Notes: generated by a model not told the origin, from the sequence alone. A stretch of 64,000 bases of DNA from an uncultured Actinomycetes bacterium (GCA_903825305.1 CAIKAC010000011.1:1-64000), one strand, 5' to 3'; shown: positions 24,106 to 31,991, counted from the stretch's first letter. A program made the numbers and translations.

Positions 24106-25620
24106 CTATGTGGCCGCCTCAGAAAAGTGAGGGGCTGATTTCACATCGCTGAGTTTATCGAATCGATCTGCGCATCCTGGATTGCAAAAGACAAAGCGAC
24201 GGCCATCGCGATATCGCTCTGCAGCAGGGTTTTCGAGGCGAACGGTCATACCGCACATGGGATCAATTCCAGTGTCGGCGCGAGATGCAGCGGTGCCAAT
24301 GGTTGAGCCAAGGGATATCGGAACAGCGCCTCCAACTTCAGCCATGGGTGTAGGCGAATCGGCTGCAAGATAGCGCTCAGGATCCGCTTCGAATGCGTGC
24401 ATACAGTGGTCGGAGCAAAAGTAATACGACCGATCGTTAAACGAGGTATGGGCGGGAGCTTGACTGGTCCGCACCTGCATGTGGCAGACCGGATCGATGG
24501 CGTAGCCCACACCACCACCAAAACGCTGCTGGTGTTTTGCGAGCCACCACAGCACGATGCCAATCAAGAGAAATGCGACGTTTAGCATGGCCGTGTAATT
24601 CCAACTGAGGTGATCAGCCGTTGGGGAATAACTCCGACGTTGTGGGACCAGGTGCAGTGCACCGAAAAGTGCCCCCACGATCAGACCAGTGGTGGCCATG
24701 ACGAGGTAGAAGACCACAAAGATTCGCAAGGTCAATTTGCCGCCGTAATACCGGCGATAAATCAACAGCAATGGCATTGTGATGAGATCGGCGAAGATAA
24801 AGGCGATAACACCGCCAAAGGAGATCCCACCTGACCACAGCGCGGCAGCAAGCGGTACATTTCCCACCGAGCACACCCAACTAATGACGGCTATCAGTGG
24901 TCCGATAAAGGCATTTTCGATGGACGACCACACGCCGTGGCCGTGGAGGAACAGATCAGACCAGAGCCTGATGGGTACAAGAGCTGCAAGGAATCCCGCG
25001 ACGCCGTAACCAATGATGAGCTCTTTTCGGAGCATGGTGACATCAGCCACGGCATAGGAGGCTGCGTCGCTCCATCCAGCCAGCGTTTTGATCGGTGGTG
25101 TCGCGTCAGTGTCGCGGGCAGGTGGCTGCGCCTCGGGCGCGGTGTCGTGCAAACGCTTTCGAGCCACGGAGACGAGAGTGGCGGTGAAGGCGATGCTGCC
25201 TATGAGCGCGAGGAGAGAAATCATGATCGAGCCCCCGACAAATTCGGCCAGGGTGAATTGCCAGCCCATGAGTACCAAAAGCACGAGGCCGAGTTCAATC
25301 ACCAAATTGGTTGACGCGACCATGAAGATCATGGAGCTCGTGAAATCGGCGCCTTTGGCAAAGAGCGATTTCGCCATGGCTGAAGCGGCGTAGCTACAAC
25401 TTGAAGACGCCATCCCATAACCCGAGGCTTTCGCTACTTGGGCCGGATGGTGCCCTCCAAGTTTGTTACGCATGGCTTCACGGGGAACAAAAGCTTGAAC
25501 CGCACCCGAGAGGCCGAATCCAAGAATGAGCGCCCAGAATGTTTCAAAAAACATATAGAAAGACTCAAAAAGCCCGCGCCCGATGTCGTGGGCGATGGAG
25601 GCAAAACTGATGGCAATCAC
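24106..25620 (-). CDS. Permease (ArsP/DUF318 type) fused to two C-terminal YHS metal-binding domains
   Basis: 504 residues. Residues about 1-365 form a polytopic permease (8-10 helices) of the DUF318/ArsP-like group, with the repeated small-residue signatures SSSCSYAASAMAKSLF and WVCSVGNVPLAAALW. Each of these carries a Cys inside the membrane region, as in ArsP-type efflux pumps. Two YHS/TRASH-like domains follow: IDPVCHM...YFCSDHC and IDPMCGM...FCNPGC. YHS domains bind heavy metals and usually occur singly on metal ATPases or reductases. The GTG start has GCAAGGAGG upstream. A dyad operator lies at 25688-25719. Inference: export or trafficking of a soft metal or metalloid. Confidence 0.88.
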   Translation of the reverse strand: MIAISFASIAHDIGRGLFESFYMFFETFWALILGFGLSGAVQAFVPREAMRNKLGGHHPAQVAKASGYGMASSSCSYAASAMAKSLFAKGADFTSSMIFMVASTNLVIELGLVLLVLMGWQFTLAEFVGGSIMISLLALIGSIAFTATLVSVARKRLHDTAPEAQPPARDTDATPPIKTLAGWSDAASYAVADVTMLRKELIIGYGVAGFLAALVPIRLWSDLFLHGHGVWSSIENAFIGPLIAVISWVCSVGNVPLAAALWSGGISFGGVIAFIFADLITMPLLLIYRRYYGGKLTLRIFVVFYLVMATTGLIVGALFGALHLVPQRRSYSPTADHLSWNYTAMLNVAFLLIGIVLWWLAKHQQRFGGGVGYAIDPVCHMQVRTSQAPAHTSFNDRSYYFCSDHCMHAFEADPERYLAADSPTPMAEVGGAVPISLGSTIGTAASRADTGIDPMCGMTVRLENPAAERYRDGRRFVFCNPGCADRFDKLSDVKSAPHFSEAAT

Positions 25621-25687
25621 CGTTACTTCCTCCTTGCTGGGCTCATTTCCACCGTACCGGTCGAATGTTTGACGACCACGATTTTTT

Positions 25688-25719
25688 AGAAAACCTTGAT
25701 AATCGTTTCATGGTTTTCT
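25688..25719. promoter_or_regulatory. Inverted repeat, candidate metalloregulator operator
   Basis: AGAAAACC and GGTTTTCT are perfect 8-bp inverted arms 16 nt apart. The centre, TGATAATCGTTTCA, is itself a partial dyad resembling Fur/Zur-type boxes (TGA...TCA ends). It lies in the shared upstream region of the divergent YHS permease and the small His-containing membrane protein gene. Operator function is inferred. Confidence 0.5.
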
Positions 25720-25775
25720 CACCTTGAGCCTGCACACTGGTCTTGTTCGCAAAACACAACCTCAAGGAGTTTCAA

Positions 25776-25934
25776 ATGGCTACAGCAATCATCACCGCTT
25801 TCATCGTCACCTTCGGTATCACCGCCGCTATTGTGCCGGTCTTTATTGGCCTGATGCACCACCACCGCGATGAGGCCGAGAAGCGCAAAGCCAAGGCCCT
25901 CGCTGACACCCCCGTGCTGGTGGCGGTCGCCTAA
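25776..25934 (+). CDS. Small single-pass membrane protein with His cluster (paralogue 1)
   Basis: 52 residues: one membrane helix (about 4-27) followed by HHHRDEAEKRK and a short hydrophobic tail. No known family recognised. It is clearly paralogous to the protein at 29272-29478: both share xIVTxGxxAAIxPV, a H-x-H motif right after the helix, and a basic Lys/Arg-Ala segment. The ATG at 25776 is fixed by CAAGGAG 6 nt upstream, identical in placement to the paralogue. It is divergent from the YHS-domain permease across a dyad operator, and a strong hairpin follows the gene. Confidence 0.78.
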   Translation: MATAIITAFIVTFGITAAIVPVFIGLMHHHRDEAEKRKAKALADTPVLVAVA

Positions 25935-25984
25935 GGCATCTCACTTCATAATTTCTCCCTTTCCCGTCCCCTCGGGAAGTATGT

Positions 25985-26015
25985 GAGCCCGGTCCTGTCA
26001 AACAGGGCCGGGCTC
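25985..26015 (+). terminator. Strong GC hairpin after small membrane protein gene
   Basis: GAGCCCGGTCCTGT pairs with ACAGGGCCGGGCTC (14 bp, one G-U) across a 3-nt CAA loop, 51 nt after the stop at 25934. Only a weak T-run (AAGTCTTT) follows. Probably the terminator of the 25776 gene. Confidence 0.8.
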
Positions 26016-26069
26016 AAGTCTTTACTGAGACAAGTTGTGTTGCTGCCACCGCTGCCGCAGAATGGGAAC

Positions 26070-26699
26070 GTGGACCACCAAACACATTGGAACTCGGCCT
26101 ATGAAACCAAAGGCGACGAGGTGAGTTGGTTTGAAGGTGAACCCACGCAGTCGCTCCGACTGATTGAGCAGTTTGCTCCCGCGAAGCATTCGTTGCTTGA
26201 TGTTGGGTCAGGTGCTTCGTGGCTCTTGGTAAGACTCGCCGAGCGAGGGTGGAGCGACCTCAACGCTCTTGACGTTTCCTCAACCGCGTTGGCGCTGCTT
26301 GCGGAGCGTCTTGGGGGCCACGCTGACGTGGTGACCATGGTGCTGGCCGATATACGAACATTTGTGGCACATCGGAGCTATGTCACCTGGCATGACCGAG
26401 CGGTACTCCACTTCCTCAACCGCGATGATGATCGGATCGCTTACGCGGAAACCGTGGCTGCGTCGCTACAGCCTGGTGGCGTCGCCATTATTGGCGGCTT
26501 TAGCCCTGATGGGCCTACCCATTGCAGCGGACTCGAAGTGCGGCAGAGCACGAGTAAAGAGATTGCAAGCCTGTTTGGCGAGCGATTTACGCTGCTCAAC
26601 GCTGAGATTGATACCCACATCACGCCTCAGGGCAACGCTCAATCATTCTCGTGGACCGTTCTGCGCCGAGAGGAGACGCCGAGGACATCTCATTGCTAG
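26070..26699 (+). CDS. Class I SAM-dependent methyltransferase
   Basis: About 209 residues. The N-terminus HWNSAYETKGDEVSWFE is a typical start of the TehB/thiopurine-like methyltransferase group. SAM motif I reads LLDVGSGASWL (about 42-52), the acidic post-I residue follows in ALDVSS, and motif II-like MVLADIRTF is present; WHDRAVLHFL is the usual family segment. The substrate is unknown; in this group it may be a metalloid oxyanion or small thiol. The GTG start at 26070 has no ribosome site; CAGAAT lies 6 nt upstream with TTGTGT 17 nt before it, a plausible leaderless promoter. It is close to the metal-permease locus. Confidence 0.85.
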   Translation: MDHQTHWNSAYETKGDEVSWFEGEPTQSLRLIEQFAPAKHSLLDVGSGASWLLVRLAERGWSDLNALDVSSTALALLAERLGGHADVVTMVLADIRTFVAHRSYVTWHDRAVLHFLNRDDDRIAYAETVAASLQPGGVAIIGGFSPDGPTHCSGLEVRQSTSKEIASLFGERFTLLNAEIDTHITPQGNAQSFSWTVLRREETPRTSHC

Positions 26700-26753
26700 C
26701 GTTGCCTTATTGCTTTGTGGCGCGAATCATAAGGTATTGAGAAAAGGTAGAGC

Positions 26754-27281
26754 GTGAGCGTGACCGAATCCAACACTCCGTTGCGAGGCCCTGAGGTAGC
26801 ACCGCCGTCGCGCAAACTCGGAATCTGGCTTCTTGTGGGCTGCGCTGCAATCTTGATCGGTATTTCTGTAGCTACGCTTGCCACGGCCATTGGTAACGCG
26901 TCGCACGTTGCTCGTATGAAGAGCCATGGTGTGCAGGTCACGGCAACCGTGTCTACTTGCCGCGGAAACTTGGGCGGGAGTGGAAGCAACCTCGCGAGCT
27001 ACACCTGTTATGCGACCTACTCGGTTCGTGGTCAGCGCTATGAATCAGTCGTTGGTGGGATGAGCACCTTTGCTCCAGCGGGCAGGCCCATTTCAGTTGT
27101 TGCCGACCCTGAGGATTTTGCAGCGATTGAGACCACTGCTTTGGTGAAAAGCGCGCAAGCGGGGCCGGTTGCCTTTGCTATTCCAGCGTTGTTGTTTGTT
27201 CTCGGAATTGGCTGCGTCGTACTCGTTGTCATGATGAGCCGCAGAGAAGCGCCTGGTTCTGCGGCCGTGAGTGAAAGGTGA
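26754..27281 (+). CDS. DUF3592-like membrane protein
   Basis: 175 residues with two membrane helices (about 23-46 and 141-162) enclosing an extracytoplasmic beta-rich domain of about 90 residues containing two Cys (TCRGN and TCYATYSV) that could form a disulfide. This resembles DUF3592 proteins of actinobacteria, function unknown. The GTG start is preceded by AAAAGG at 6 nt. It is followed 6 nt later by the cyclopropane-fatty-acid-synthase-like gene, and the pair is probably cotranscribed, suggesting an envelope role. Confidence 0.72.
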   Translation: MSVTESNTPLRGPEVAPPSRKLGIWLLVGCAAILIGISVATLATAIGNASHVARMKSHGVQVTATVSTCRGNLGGSGSNLASYTCYATYSVRGQRYESVVGGMSTFAPAGRPISVVADPEDFAAIETTALVKSAQAGPVAFAIPALLFVLGIGCVVLVVMMSRREAPGSAAVSER

Positions 27282-27287
27282 AACGTA

Positions 27288-28616
27288 ATGGGACTTGCTG
27301 ACATTGTTGAGTCACTGTTTGACGGGAATCCGCCATTTCGAGTCACCGCCTTTGACGGGTCAGCAGCGGGGCCAACGGACGCTGCGTTAACGGTTCAATT
27401 CAATAGCGAAGACGCCATTCGCCGCATCGTGACGAGGCCTGGAGAATTGGGACTTGCACGTGCCTACGTTGCGGGTGACATCGACCTCGACGGCGACCTC
27501 GACGGTTTATTCAGTTTGCAGGCCCCATCTCCAGTTGCTTTGGTGCGCTCAGGAGCCATGGCGCAACTTATTCGTAACGTAGGCCTTCGAGGTCTCAAAC
27601 CCATGGAGCCTCCAGTAATTGAAGCTCGGCCTCACGGCGCACTCCACAGTCGTGAGCGAGACCGAGAGGCAGTCACCCATCACTACGACGTATCCAACGA
27701 GTTCTATGCCATGGTGCTCGGCCCCTCCATGGTGTATTCCTGCGCGGTGTTCTCAGAAACAGACGAAGCCCTCGAGATCGCGCAGTTGAGGAAAGTAGAT
27801 CTCATTGCTCGCAAGCTGCGGCTTGGTCCCGGTCAACGTCTTCTCGACGTGGGATGCGGATGGGGCACGATGGCAATCCATGCGGCGAAGACCTATGGAT
27901 GCAATGTTGTTGGCATCACGCTTTCCGAACCACAGCGAAGCCGTGCCCAAGAACGTGCCGAGGCAGCTGGAGTCGCACATCTCGTCGAATTCCGCGTTCA
28001 GGATTATCGCGATGTTCACGACGGTCCCTTTGATGCCATCAGCTCGATTGGCATGTCAGAGCATGTCGGACGTAAGTCGCTCGAGGCCTACATCGCAGCG
28101 CTCTATCGAGTACTGAAGCCTGGTGGCCGACTCTTGAATCACGCCATTGGGCGACCGGCGACGCGAGAAGAAGACCCTCATCCTGCACGATCCAAAGAAG
28201 CAATCAGGCAATTTCAAATTGCGGCCGGGATGAGGGGCCCCTCTCGGGTCAAGAGCGAATTCATTGATCGCTATGTCTTCCCCGATGGCGAGCTCCACGA
28301 GGTTGGAACCATGGTTTCGATGTTTCAAGCACACGGCCTTGAAGTGCGACACCTTGAATCACTGAGAGAGCACTACGCCTTGACCTTGCGGGCATGGGTG
28401 AGAAACCTTGAACAGAACTTTGAAGCCGCATGTGCCGAGGTTGGCGTGGAACGAGCGCGGGTGTGGCGTTTATATATGGCTGGCTCAGCCGTGGGTTTCG
28501 AACGCCATCAACTCGAGATTCACCAGATTCTGATGGTGAAACCCGTTGCCGGTAAGGCTCCCTTGTCTTTGCGGGAGGCTTATGAGCCAGATGAACTAGT
28601 GAACTGGTTCGCCTAA
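27288..28616 (+). CDS. cfa: Cyclopropane-fatty-acyl-phospholipid synthase family protein
   Basis: 442 residues. The SAM-binding motif is LLDVGCGWGTMAIHAA (about 184-199), with the family segments THHYDVSNEFYAMVLGPSMVYSCA (about 131-154; SAM and lipid contacts) and SIGMSEHVG (about 247-255; active-site Glu and His). It transfers the methylene of SAM to unsaturated acyl chains of membrane phospholipids; some family members instead make tuberculostearic or mycolic-type modifications. Length is slightly above E. coli Cfa, because of a longer N-terminal domain. Its stop overlaps the convergent gene by 4 nt. Confidence 0.92.
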   Translation: MGLADIVESLFDGNPPFRVTAFDGSAAGPTDAALTVQFNSEDAIRRIVTRPGELGLARAYVAGDIDLDGDLDGLFSLQAPSPVALVRSGAMAQLIRNVGLRGLKPMEPPVIEARPHGALHSRERDREAVTHHYDVSNEFYAMVLGPSMVYSCAVFSETDEALEIAQLRKVDLIARKLRLGPGQRLLDVGCGWGTMAIHAAKTYGCNVVGITLSEPQRSRAQERAEAAGVAHLVEFRVQDYRDVHDGPFDAISSIGMSEHVGRKSLEAYIAALYRVLKPGGRLLNHAIGRPATREEDPHPARSKEAIRQFQIAAGMRGPSRVKSEFIDRYVFPDGELHEVGTMVSMFQAHGLEVRHLESLREHYALTLRAWVRNLEQNFEAACAEVGVERARVWRLYMAGSAVGFERHQLEIHQILMVKPVAGKAPLSLREAYEPDELVNWFA

Positions 28617-29164
28617 ACGCCAGGTTCTACGGGTGGCGGTCCTGCATGGGACATCTCAGCTTTGTCTCTGCGAAATTGAACGGTGAGCGTAGCGGCCCGG
28701 GCGATGGACTCACTGATTGCTAGCGCGATCAGGCCACAAAGTGCATAGGTCAAGATCGGCGCATGAGTCTTAGCGATGGCGTCTTCAGCCATACGAAGCA
28801 CTAAGAGTGCAGCAAGTAGTGCGTATTCAATTGCATTGCGTCGAATCACAATGCTGCGGTGTTCTGGCACTGCTCGAACATAGACAACGCGACCTCGCGC
28901 ATATCCCGCTCCTATGCCAACGGCGATGCCTGCCAAAGCGGCGATTCCGTGCATGACATCTCGCGCGATCAAGGTCCACAACATTTCGCCGGCAAAGAGG
29001 AAAGCCAGGAGCGGGTCGATCCACACCATTGCCAACGGCCGCAGTCGTTGCTTCGGGGCGAGATCCAGCGTGGCACCTTGTCGCACGCCTTGGCGACGCA
29101 GGAGAATCAACGCGATGATTGCGACGGGGACGACGAGCGAAAGAGGACTGTTCGACGACGACAC
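28613..29164 (-). CDS. Polytopic membrane protein, possibly CcdC/DUF1453-like
   Basis: 183 residues with about five hydrophobic helices: near the N-terminus, about 47-65, 68-87, 113-127 and 138-152. A basic loop (RGRVVYVRAVPEHRSIVIRRN) follows the third. The pattern of paired helices with RxR loops resembles CcdC/DUF1453 proteins, but similarity is loose and I would not assign a role. The GTG start is preceded by GGAGCC. The stop overlaps the convergent cyclopropane synthase-like gene by exactly 4 nt. Confidence 0.65.
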   Translation of the reverse strand: MSSSNSPLSLVVPVAIIALILLRRQGVRQGATLDLAPKQRLRPLAMVWIDPLLAFLFAGEMLWTLIARDVMHGIAALAGIAVGIGAGYARGRVVYVRAVPEHRSIVIRRNAIEYALLAALLVLRMAEDAIAKTHAPILTYALCGLIALAISESIARAATLTVQFRRDKAEMSHAGPPPVEPGV

Positions 29165-29183
29165 GGCTCCAGTCTCCCATAGC

Positions 29184-29218
29184 TTCCACCCGGCCTCGGG
29201 GGGCGAGGCCGGGTGGAA
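29184..29218 (-). terminator. 15-bp perfect GC hairpin after paralogue 2 gene
   Basis: TTCCACCCGGCCTCG and CGAGGCCGGGTGGAA pair perfectly around a five-base loop of G (plus strand). It lies 54 nt after the stop at 29272 on the minus strand. There is no U-run after it, so it may act as a U-tract-less terminator or an mRNA end stabiliser. Confidence 0.72.
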
Positions 29219-29271
29219 AAGGATGGCGAGCGCTACAGCTTCGCCACGAGGTTGCGGGAACTAGAAATCAA

Positions 29272-29478
29272 CTAGGCAATGGCGGTGAGTTGCGGGGTGC
29301 CGGCCTCAATGGGTGAGTCGGTTCCGACTTGCTCAACGTGTTTGACGTGTTCGGTCACAGCGAGCTTGCGAGCTGCGCGGCGTAGTCCTTCATGGTGCTG
29401 GTGGACGGTTGCCACCACCACGGGGATGATTGCTGCGGCGAGGCCGAGGGTAACGATGATTGCGGCGAGGATGATCAT
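29272..29478 (-). CDS. Small single-pass membrane protein with His cluster (paralogue 2)
   Basis: 68 residues: membrane helix (about 2-22), then HQHHEGLRRAARK and a longer hydrophilic tail rich in Val, Glu and Thr. Paralogue of 25776-25934; aligned cores share Ile-Val-Thr-x-Gly, Ala-Ala-Ile, Pro-Val and the H-x-H pair. The ATG at 29478 is set by CAAGGAG 6 nt upstream, the same spacing as in paralogue 1. A partial dyad (TTGACA...TTCAA, around 29512-29529) lies upstream. No family recognised. The tail is the main difference from paralogue 1. Confidence 0.75.
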   Translation of the reverse strand: MIILAAIIVTLGLAAAIIPVVVATVHQHHEGLRRAARKLAVTEHVKHVEQVGTDSPIEAGTPQLTAIA

Positions 29479-29587
29479 GATGTGCTCCTTGGGTTGTGCT
29501 GACACCAATACTTTGACAAGTCATGTTCAACCCGAGTTAGGAAGGAGATGAAGAGAATCTAAGAATCATCCGCAGCAATTACTTGCC

Positions 29588-30394
29588 TCACGCAGCGTCG
29601 TGGTTGGCCTGAATATGCAACAAGCCCTCCAAAATGGTGGAGGACGCAGCATGAACGTTGGCGCAGCACGACAGCAATGCTGCCGACACGTCGTCATGGT
29701 CGCCAAGCCACGACGCGACATAGCCTGTTGAGTACGGCCGTGAGTCAATGGTGAGTGCCTTCAGCACCACAAAGGCCACCGACTCGGCTTCCATTTCGGC
29801 TCGACGCCGATCTCCTTGGTGTTGGTGGAGTAGTGCATGGCCGAGTTCATGGACGATGGTTTTTATGCGTTGGAGGGGCGGATTGTGCGGTGCGACCACG
29901 ATGAGTGACGTGGCCCACCGCAATTCGCCATTAACCCCCGTTGCTAATTCTTCGTAAGCAACACGAAAGCCGAGCGTCACTGCGAGATCGCTGAGCTGCG
30001 CTTCTAGGCAACTGGGATCTTGTCCGTCCAAGAGTGCAACGGGCGAGGGGAGCGCTTCACCTTCTGTTTGAGTGACATCAAAGACGTGCACCCAACGAAA
30101 GCCGATGCGTGGTTCTTGTTCGTCATCGTGTGATCCTTTTCGAATGACGGGGGCAAGAATGGCGATTGCTTTTTCACCGCGCTTAATATTTCGGCCCAAG
30201 GACTTCCATGTTGAGAACCCGGCAACTTGAGTGGCGTCGGGACGTTGCATCGAGATCAACAACACATTGCGAGGGCTGTAACGGTGAAATCGAGCCTGAC
30301 AGGCTAAGTAATGCTGCCAGTGCGCGGACTCCCGTAGCGCCGTGATCTCCTCTGCGAGGTCCTCAAGGAGGTGATGCTTGGAAGGTGCTGCCAT
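29588..30394 (-). CDS. ArdC-like ssDNA-binding/IrrE-type metallopeptidase protein
   Basis: 268 residues. The N-terminal part resembles the ArdC antirestriction N-domain (HRYSPRNVLLISMQRPDATQ, GFSTWKSLGRNIKRGEKAIAILAP). The C-terminal part has a zincin active site HELGH (about 182-186), with a downstream Glu in EAESVAF as likely third zinc ligand, typical of IrrE/ImmA-like peptidases. Such proteins are usually plasmid- or phage-linked antirestriction factors, yet no other mobile genes are near. The ATG at 30394 is chosen over a GTG two codons upstream. Cleavage target unknown. Confidence 0.82.
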   Translation of the reverse strand: MAAPSKHHLLEDLAEEITALRESAHWQHYLACQARFHRYSPRNVLLISMQRPDATQVAGFSTWKSLGRNIKRGEKAIAILAPVIRKGSHDDEQEPRIGFRWVHVFDVTQTEGEALPSPVALLDGQDPSCLEAQLSDLAVTLGFRVAYEELATGVNGELRWATSLIVVAPHNPPLQRIKTIVHELGHALLHQHQGDRRRAEMEAESVAFVVLKALTIDSRPYSTGYVASWLGDHDDVSAALLSCCANVHAASSTILEGLLHIQANHDAA

Positions 30395-30427
30395 GGCCAC
30401 AACCGTCGGTCATGGCGTACGGGTGCG

Positions 30428-30790
30428 TTAGATCACTTCACCTGGGCTGCCATCATCGGTGACCACTTCAAGGCCAGCAGCGGCCCAGGCGTTCATGCCG
30501 CCACTGACGTTGATGGTGCAAAACCCGAGATCAGCCAAGATCTCTGCCGCCTTTTGCGAGCGGCCTCCCGCTCTGCAAATAGCGAGGATGGCGAGATCGC
30601 GATCGAGCTCACCGGCGCGCTCGGCGACGTCGTCCAAGGGGATCCAGGTAGCCTCGGGGGCATGGCCGGCGAGGTATTCCTCCGGGGTTCGCACGTCGAG
30701 CAACATGCACGCATTGCCGACTCGGTTGCTGGCTTCGGTCACGTCAATTTGTGGGATGAGCAGGGGCTCGGATGAAGGCTGATTATCCAT
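30428..30790 (-). CDS. Single-domain rhodanese sulfurtransferase
   Basis: 120 residues forming one rhodanese domain. It has the DVRTPEEYLAGH motif (about 32-43) and an active-site loop CRAGGRS with catalytic Cys72. It transfers sulfane sulfur via a Cys persulfide. The ATG at 30790 is set by TATACT 6 nt upstream, a leaderless layout; the longer frame upstream overlaps the divergent gene and reads as noncoding. It is divergent from a rhodanese-metallo-beta-lactamase fusion with about 50 bp between starts. Confidence 0.9.
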   Translation of the reverse strand: MDNQPSSEPLLIPQIDVTEASNRVGNACMLLDVRTPEEYLAGHAPEATWIPLDDVAERAGELDRDLAILAICRAGGRSQKAAEILADLGFCTINVSGGMNAWAAAGLEVVTDDGSPGEVI

Positions 30791-30796
30791 GCCCGA

Positions 30797-30802
30797 AGTA
30801 TA
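30797..30802 (-). promoter_or_regulatory. -10 box TATACT for leaderless rhodanese gene
   Basis: TATACT (minus strand), then 6 nt (TCGGGC), then the ATG at 30790. Confidence 0.6.
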
Positions 30803-30839
30803 AGGTGATGGCAGAGAACCGTTTCTGATGGAGAGTGCC

Positions 30840-31916
30840 GTGAAGGTTGACGTCAAAGATTTCGTAGCCAAATTGGCGAGCGGCGATGTCTTGGCCCTTG
30901 TTGACGTCCGCGAGCCAGACGAATTCGCTGATTGGTCTATCCCTGGGACGATCAACATTCCCCTTGGCGACGTAGAAGCCCGGATGGCAGAGATTCCCCC
31001 GGGAGAACTCATCATTATCTGCGCGAAGGGCGGCCGAGCTGCTCAAGCCGCTGAGTTACTTGCCGGCCATGGCCTCACGCCAGCCGTGCTTGAAGATGGA
31101 ATGGCTGCGTGGGCTCGAGCATTTGATAGCGCCAGTCAAAACTTTCGAAGCGCCCAGGTTGTGCAACTCCGCCGCCGAGGCAAGGGTTGCTTGAGTTATC
31201 TCGTGGGCTCTGATGACGAGTGTGTCGTGATTGATCCACCCATGGATGGTGAGCGCGTTCTTGATCTTGCCAAGCAACATAACTGGCGAATTGTCGCGGT
31301 GGTTGACACGCACCTGCATGCCGATCATGTCAGTGGCGCATCGCTCTTGGCGTCGTTGACGGGAGCCGATCATCTCGTGAATCGTGCTGACGGTGGCGCA
31401 CGGGGTACGGCATCACTAGAAGATGGTCAAGAGATCCGATTTGGTAGTTCCATGCTCCGCGTCTTATTCACTCCTGGACACACCCGCGGATCAACCACCT
31501 ATGTACTGGATAATGAAGCACTCTTCACCGGCGATGTCCTCATGATTGAGAGTGTTGGACGTCCCGACTTGGCCGATCAAGCGGAAGCCTTTGCGCACGA
31601 GTTATATGCATCGCTACAAAAATTGATGGCCTTTGGCGATGACACGGTCGTGTTGCCGGCTCACTATGGCCCCAGCGTGGCTGCGCCCTTTGGTGACATG
31701 ATCGAAACCACGATTGGTCACTTACGAGCGACGCAACCTGCGCTGGCTCAAGAAGAAGCACCTTTTGTCGCCTGGGCCACTGAGGCTGCAACGCTTCGTC
31801 CACCGAGTTATCAGCAGATTGTGGCCCTGAACCTCAGCGAATCAGAACCGTCGGCACAAGAGGCAGCGGAGCTTGAAATTGGCCCCAATCGCTGTGCCGT
31901 TGCAACGCCTCACTGA
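30840..31916 (+). CDS. Rhodanese-metallo-beta-lactamase fusion, persulfide-dioxygenase-like
   Basis: About 358 residues. An N-terminal rhodanese domain has active loop CAKGGRA (Cys about 61). A metallo-beta-lactamase domain follows with the metal motif THLHADH (about 157-163), GHTRGST, FTGDVL and LPAHYGP. The arrangement matches ETHE1/persulfide-dioxygenase-type fusions that oxidise glutathione or low-molecular-weight persulfides and pass sulfur through the rhodanese. I prefer the GTG at 30840 because GGAG lies 6 nt upstream; an ATG at 30828 is possible. It is divergent from the single rhodanese, so the pair may act together in sulfide detoxification. Confidence 0.9.
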   Translation: MKVDVKDFVAKLASGDVLALVDVREPDEFADWSIPGTINIPLGDVEARMAEIPPGELIIICAKGGRAAQAAELLAGHGLTPAVLEDGMAAWARAFDSASQNFRSAQVVQLRRRGKGCLSYLVGSDDECVVIDPPMDGERVLDLAKQHNWRIVAVVDTHLHADHVSGASLLASLTGADHLVNRADGGARGTASLEDGQEIRFGSSMLRVLFTPGHTRGSTTYVLDNEALFTGDVLMIESVGRPDLADQAEAFAHELYASLQKLMAFGDDTVVLPAHYGPSVAAPFGDMIETTIGHLRATQPALAQEEAPFVAWATEAATLRPPSYQQIVALNLSESEPSAQEAAELEIGPNRCAVATPH

Positions 31917-31991
31917 CGAGTCCTCCATCTTCCCTCGTCGTAGCGGGTAAGTGGAATACTTGAATTCGTTGACCTAAGGAGAGGTGGGGCC

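Noticed and set aside
29512-29529. TTGACA-type -35 element on the plus strand near 29512
   Set aside because: There is no plus-strand gene downstream and no matching -10; the sequence is better seen as part of a weak dyad upstream of the minus-strand small protein gene.
30791-31015. N-terminal extension of the single rhodanese
   Set aside because: It overlaps the divergent rhodanese-lactamase gene and lacks coding character; the leaderless ATG at 30790 fits a normal rhodanese.
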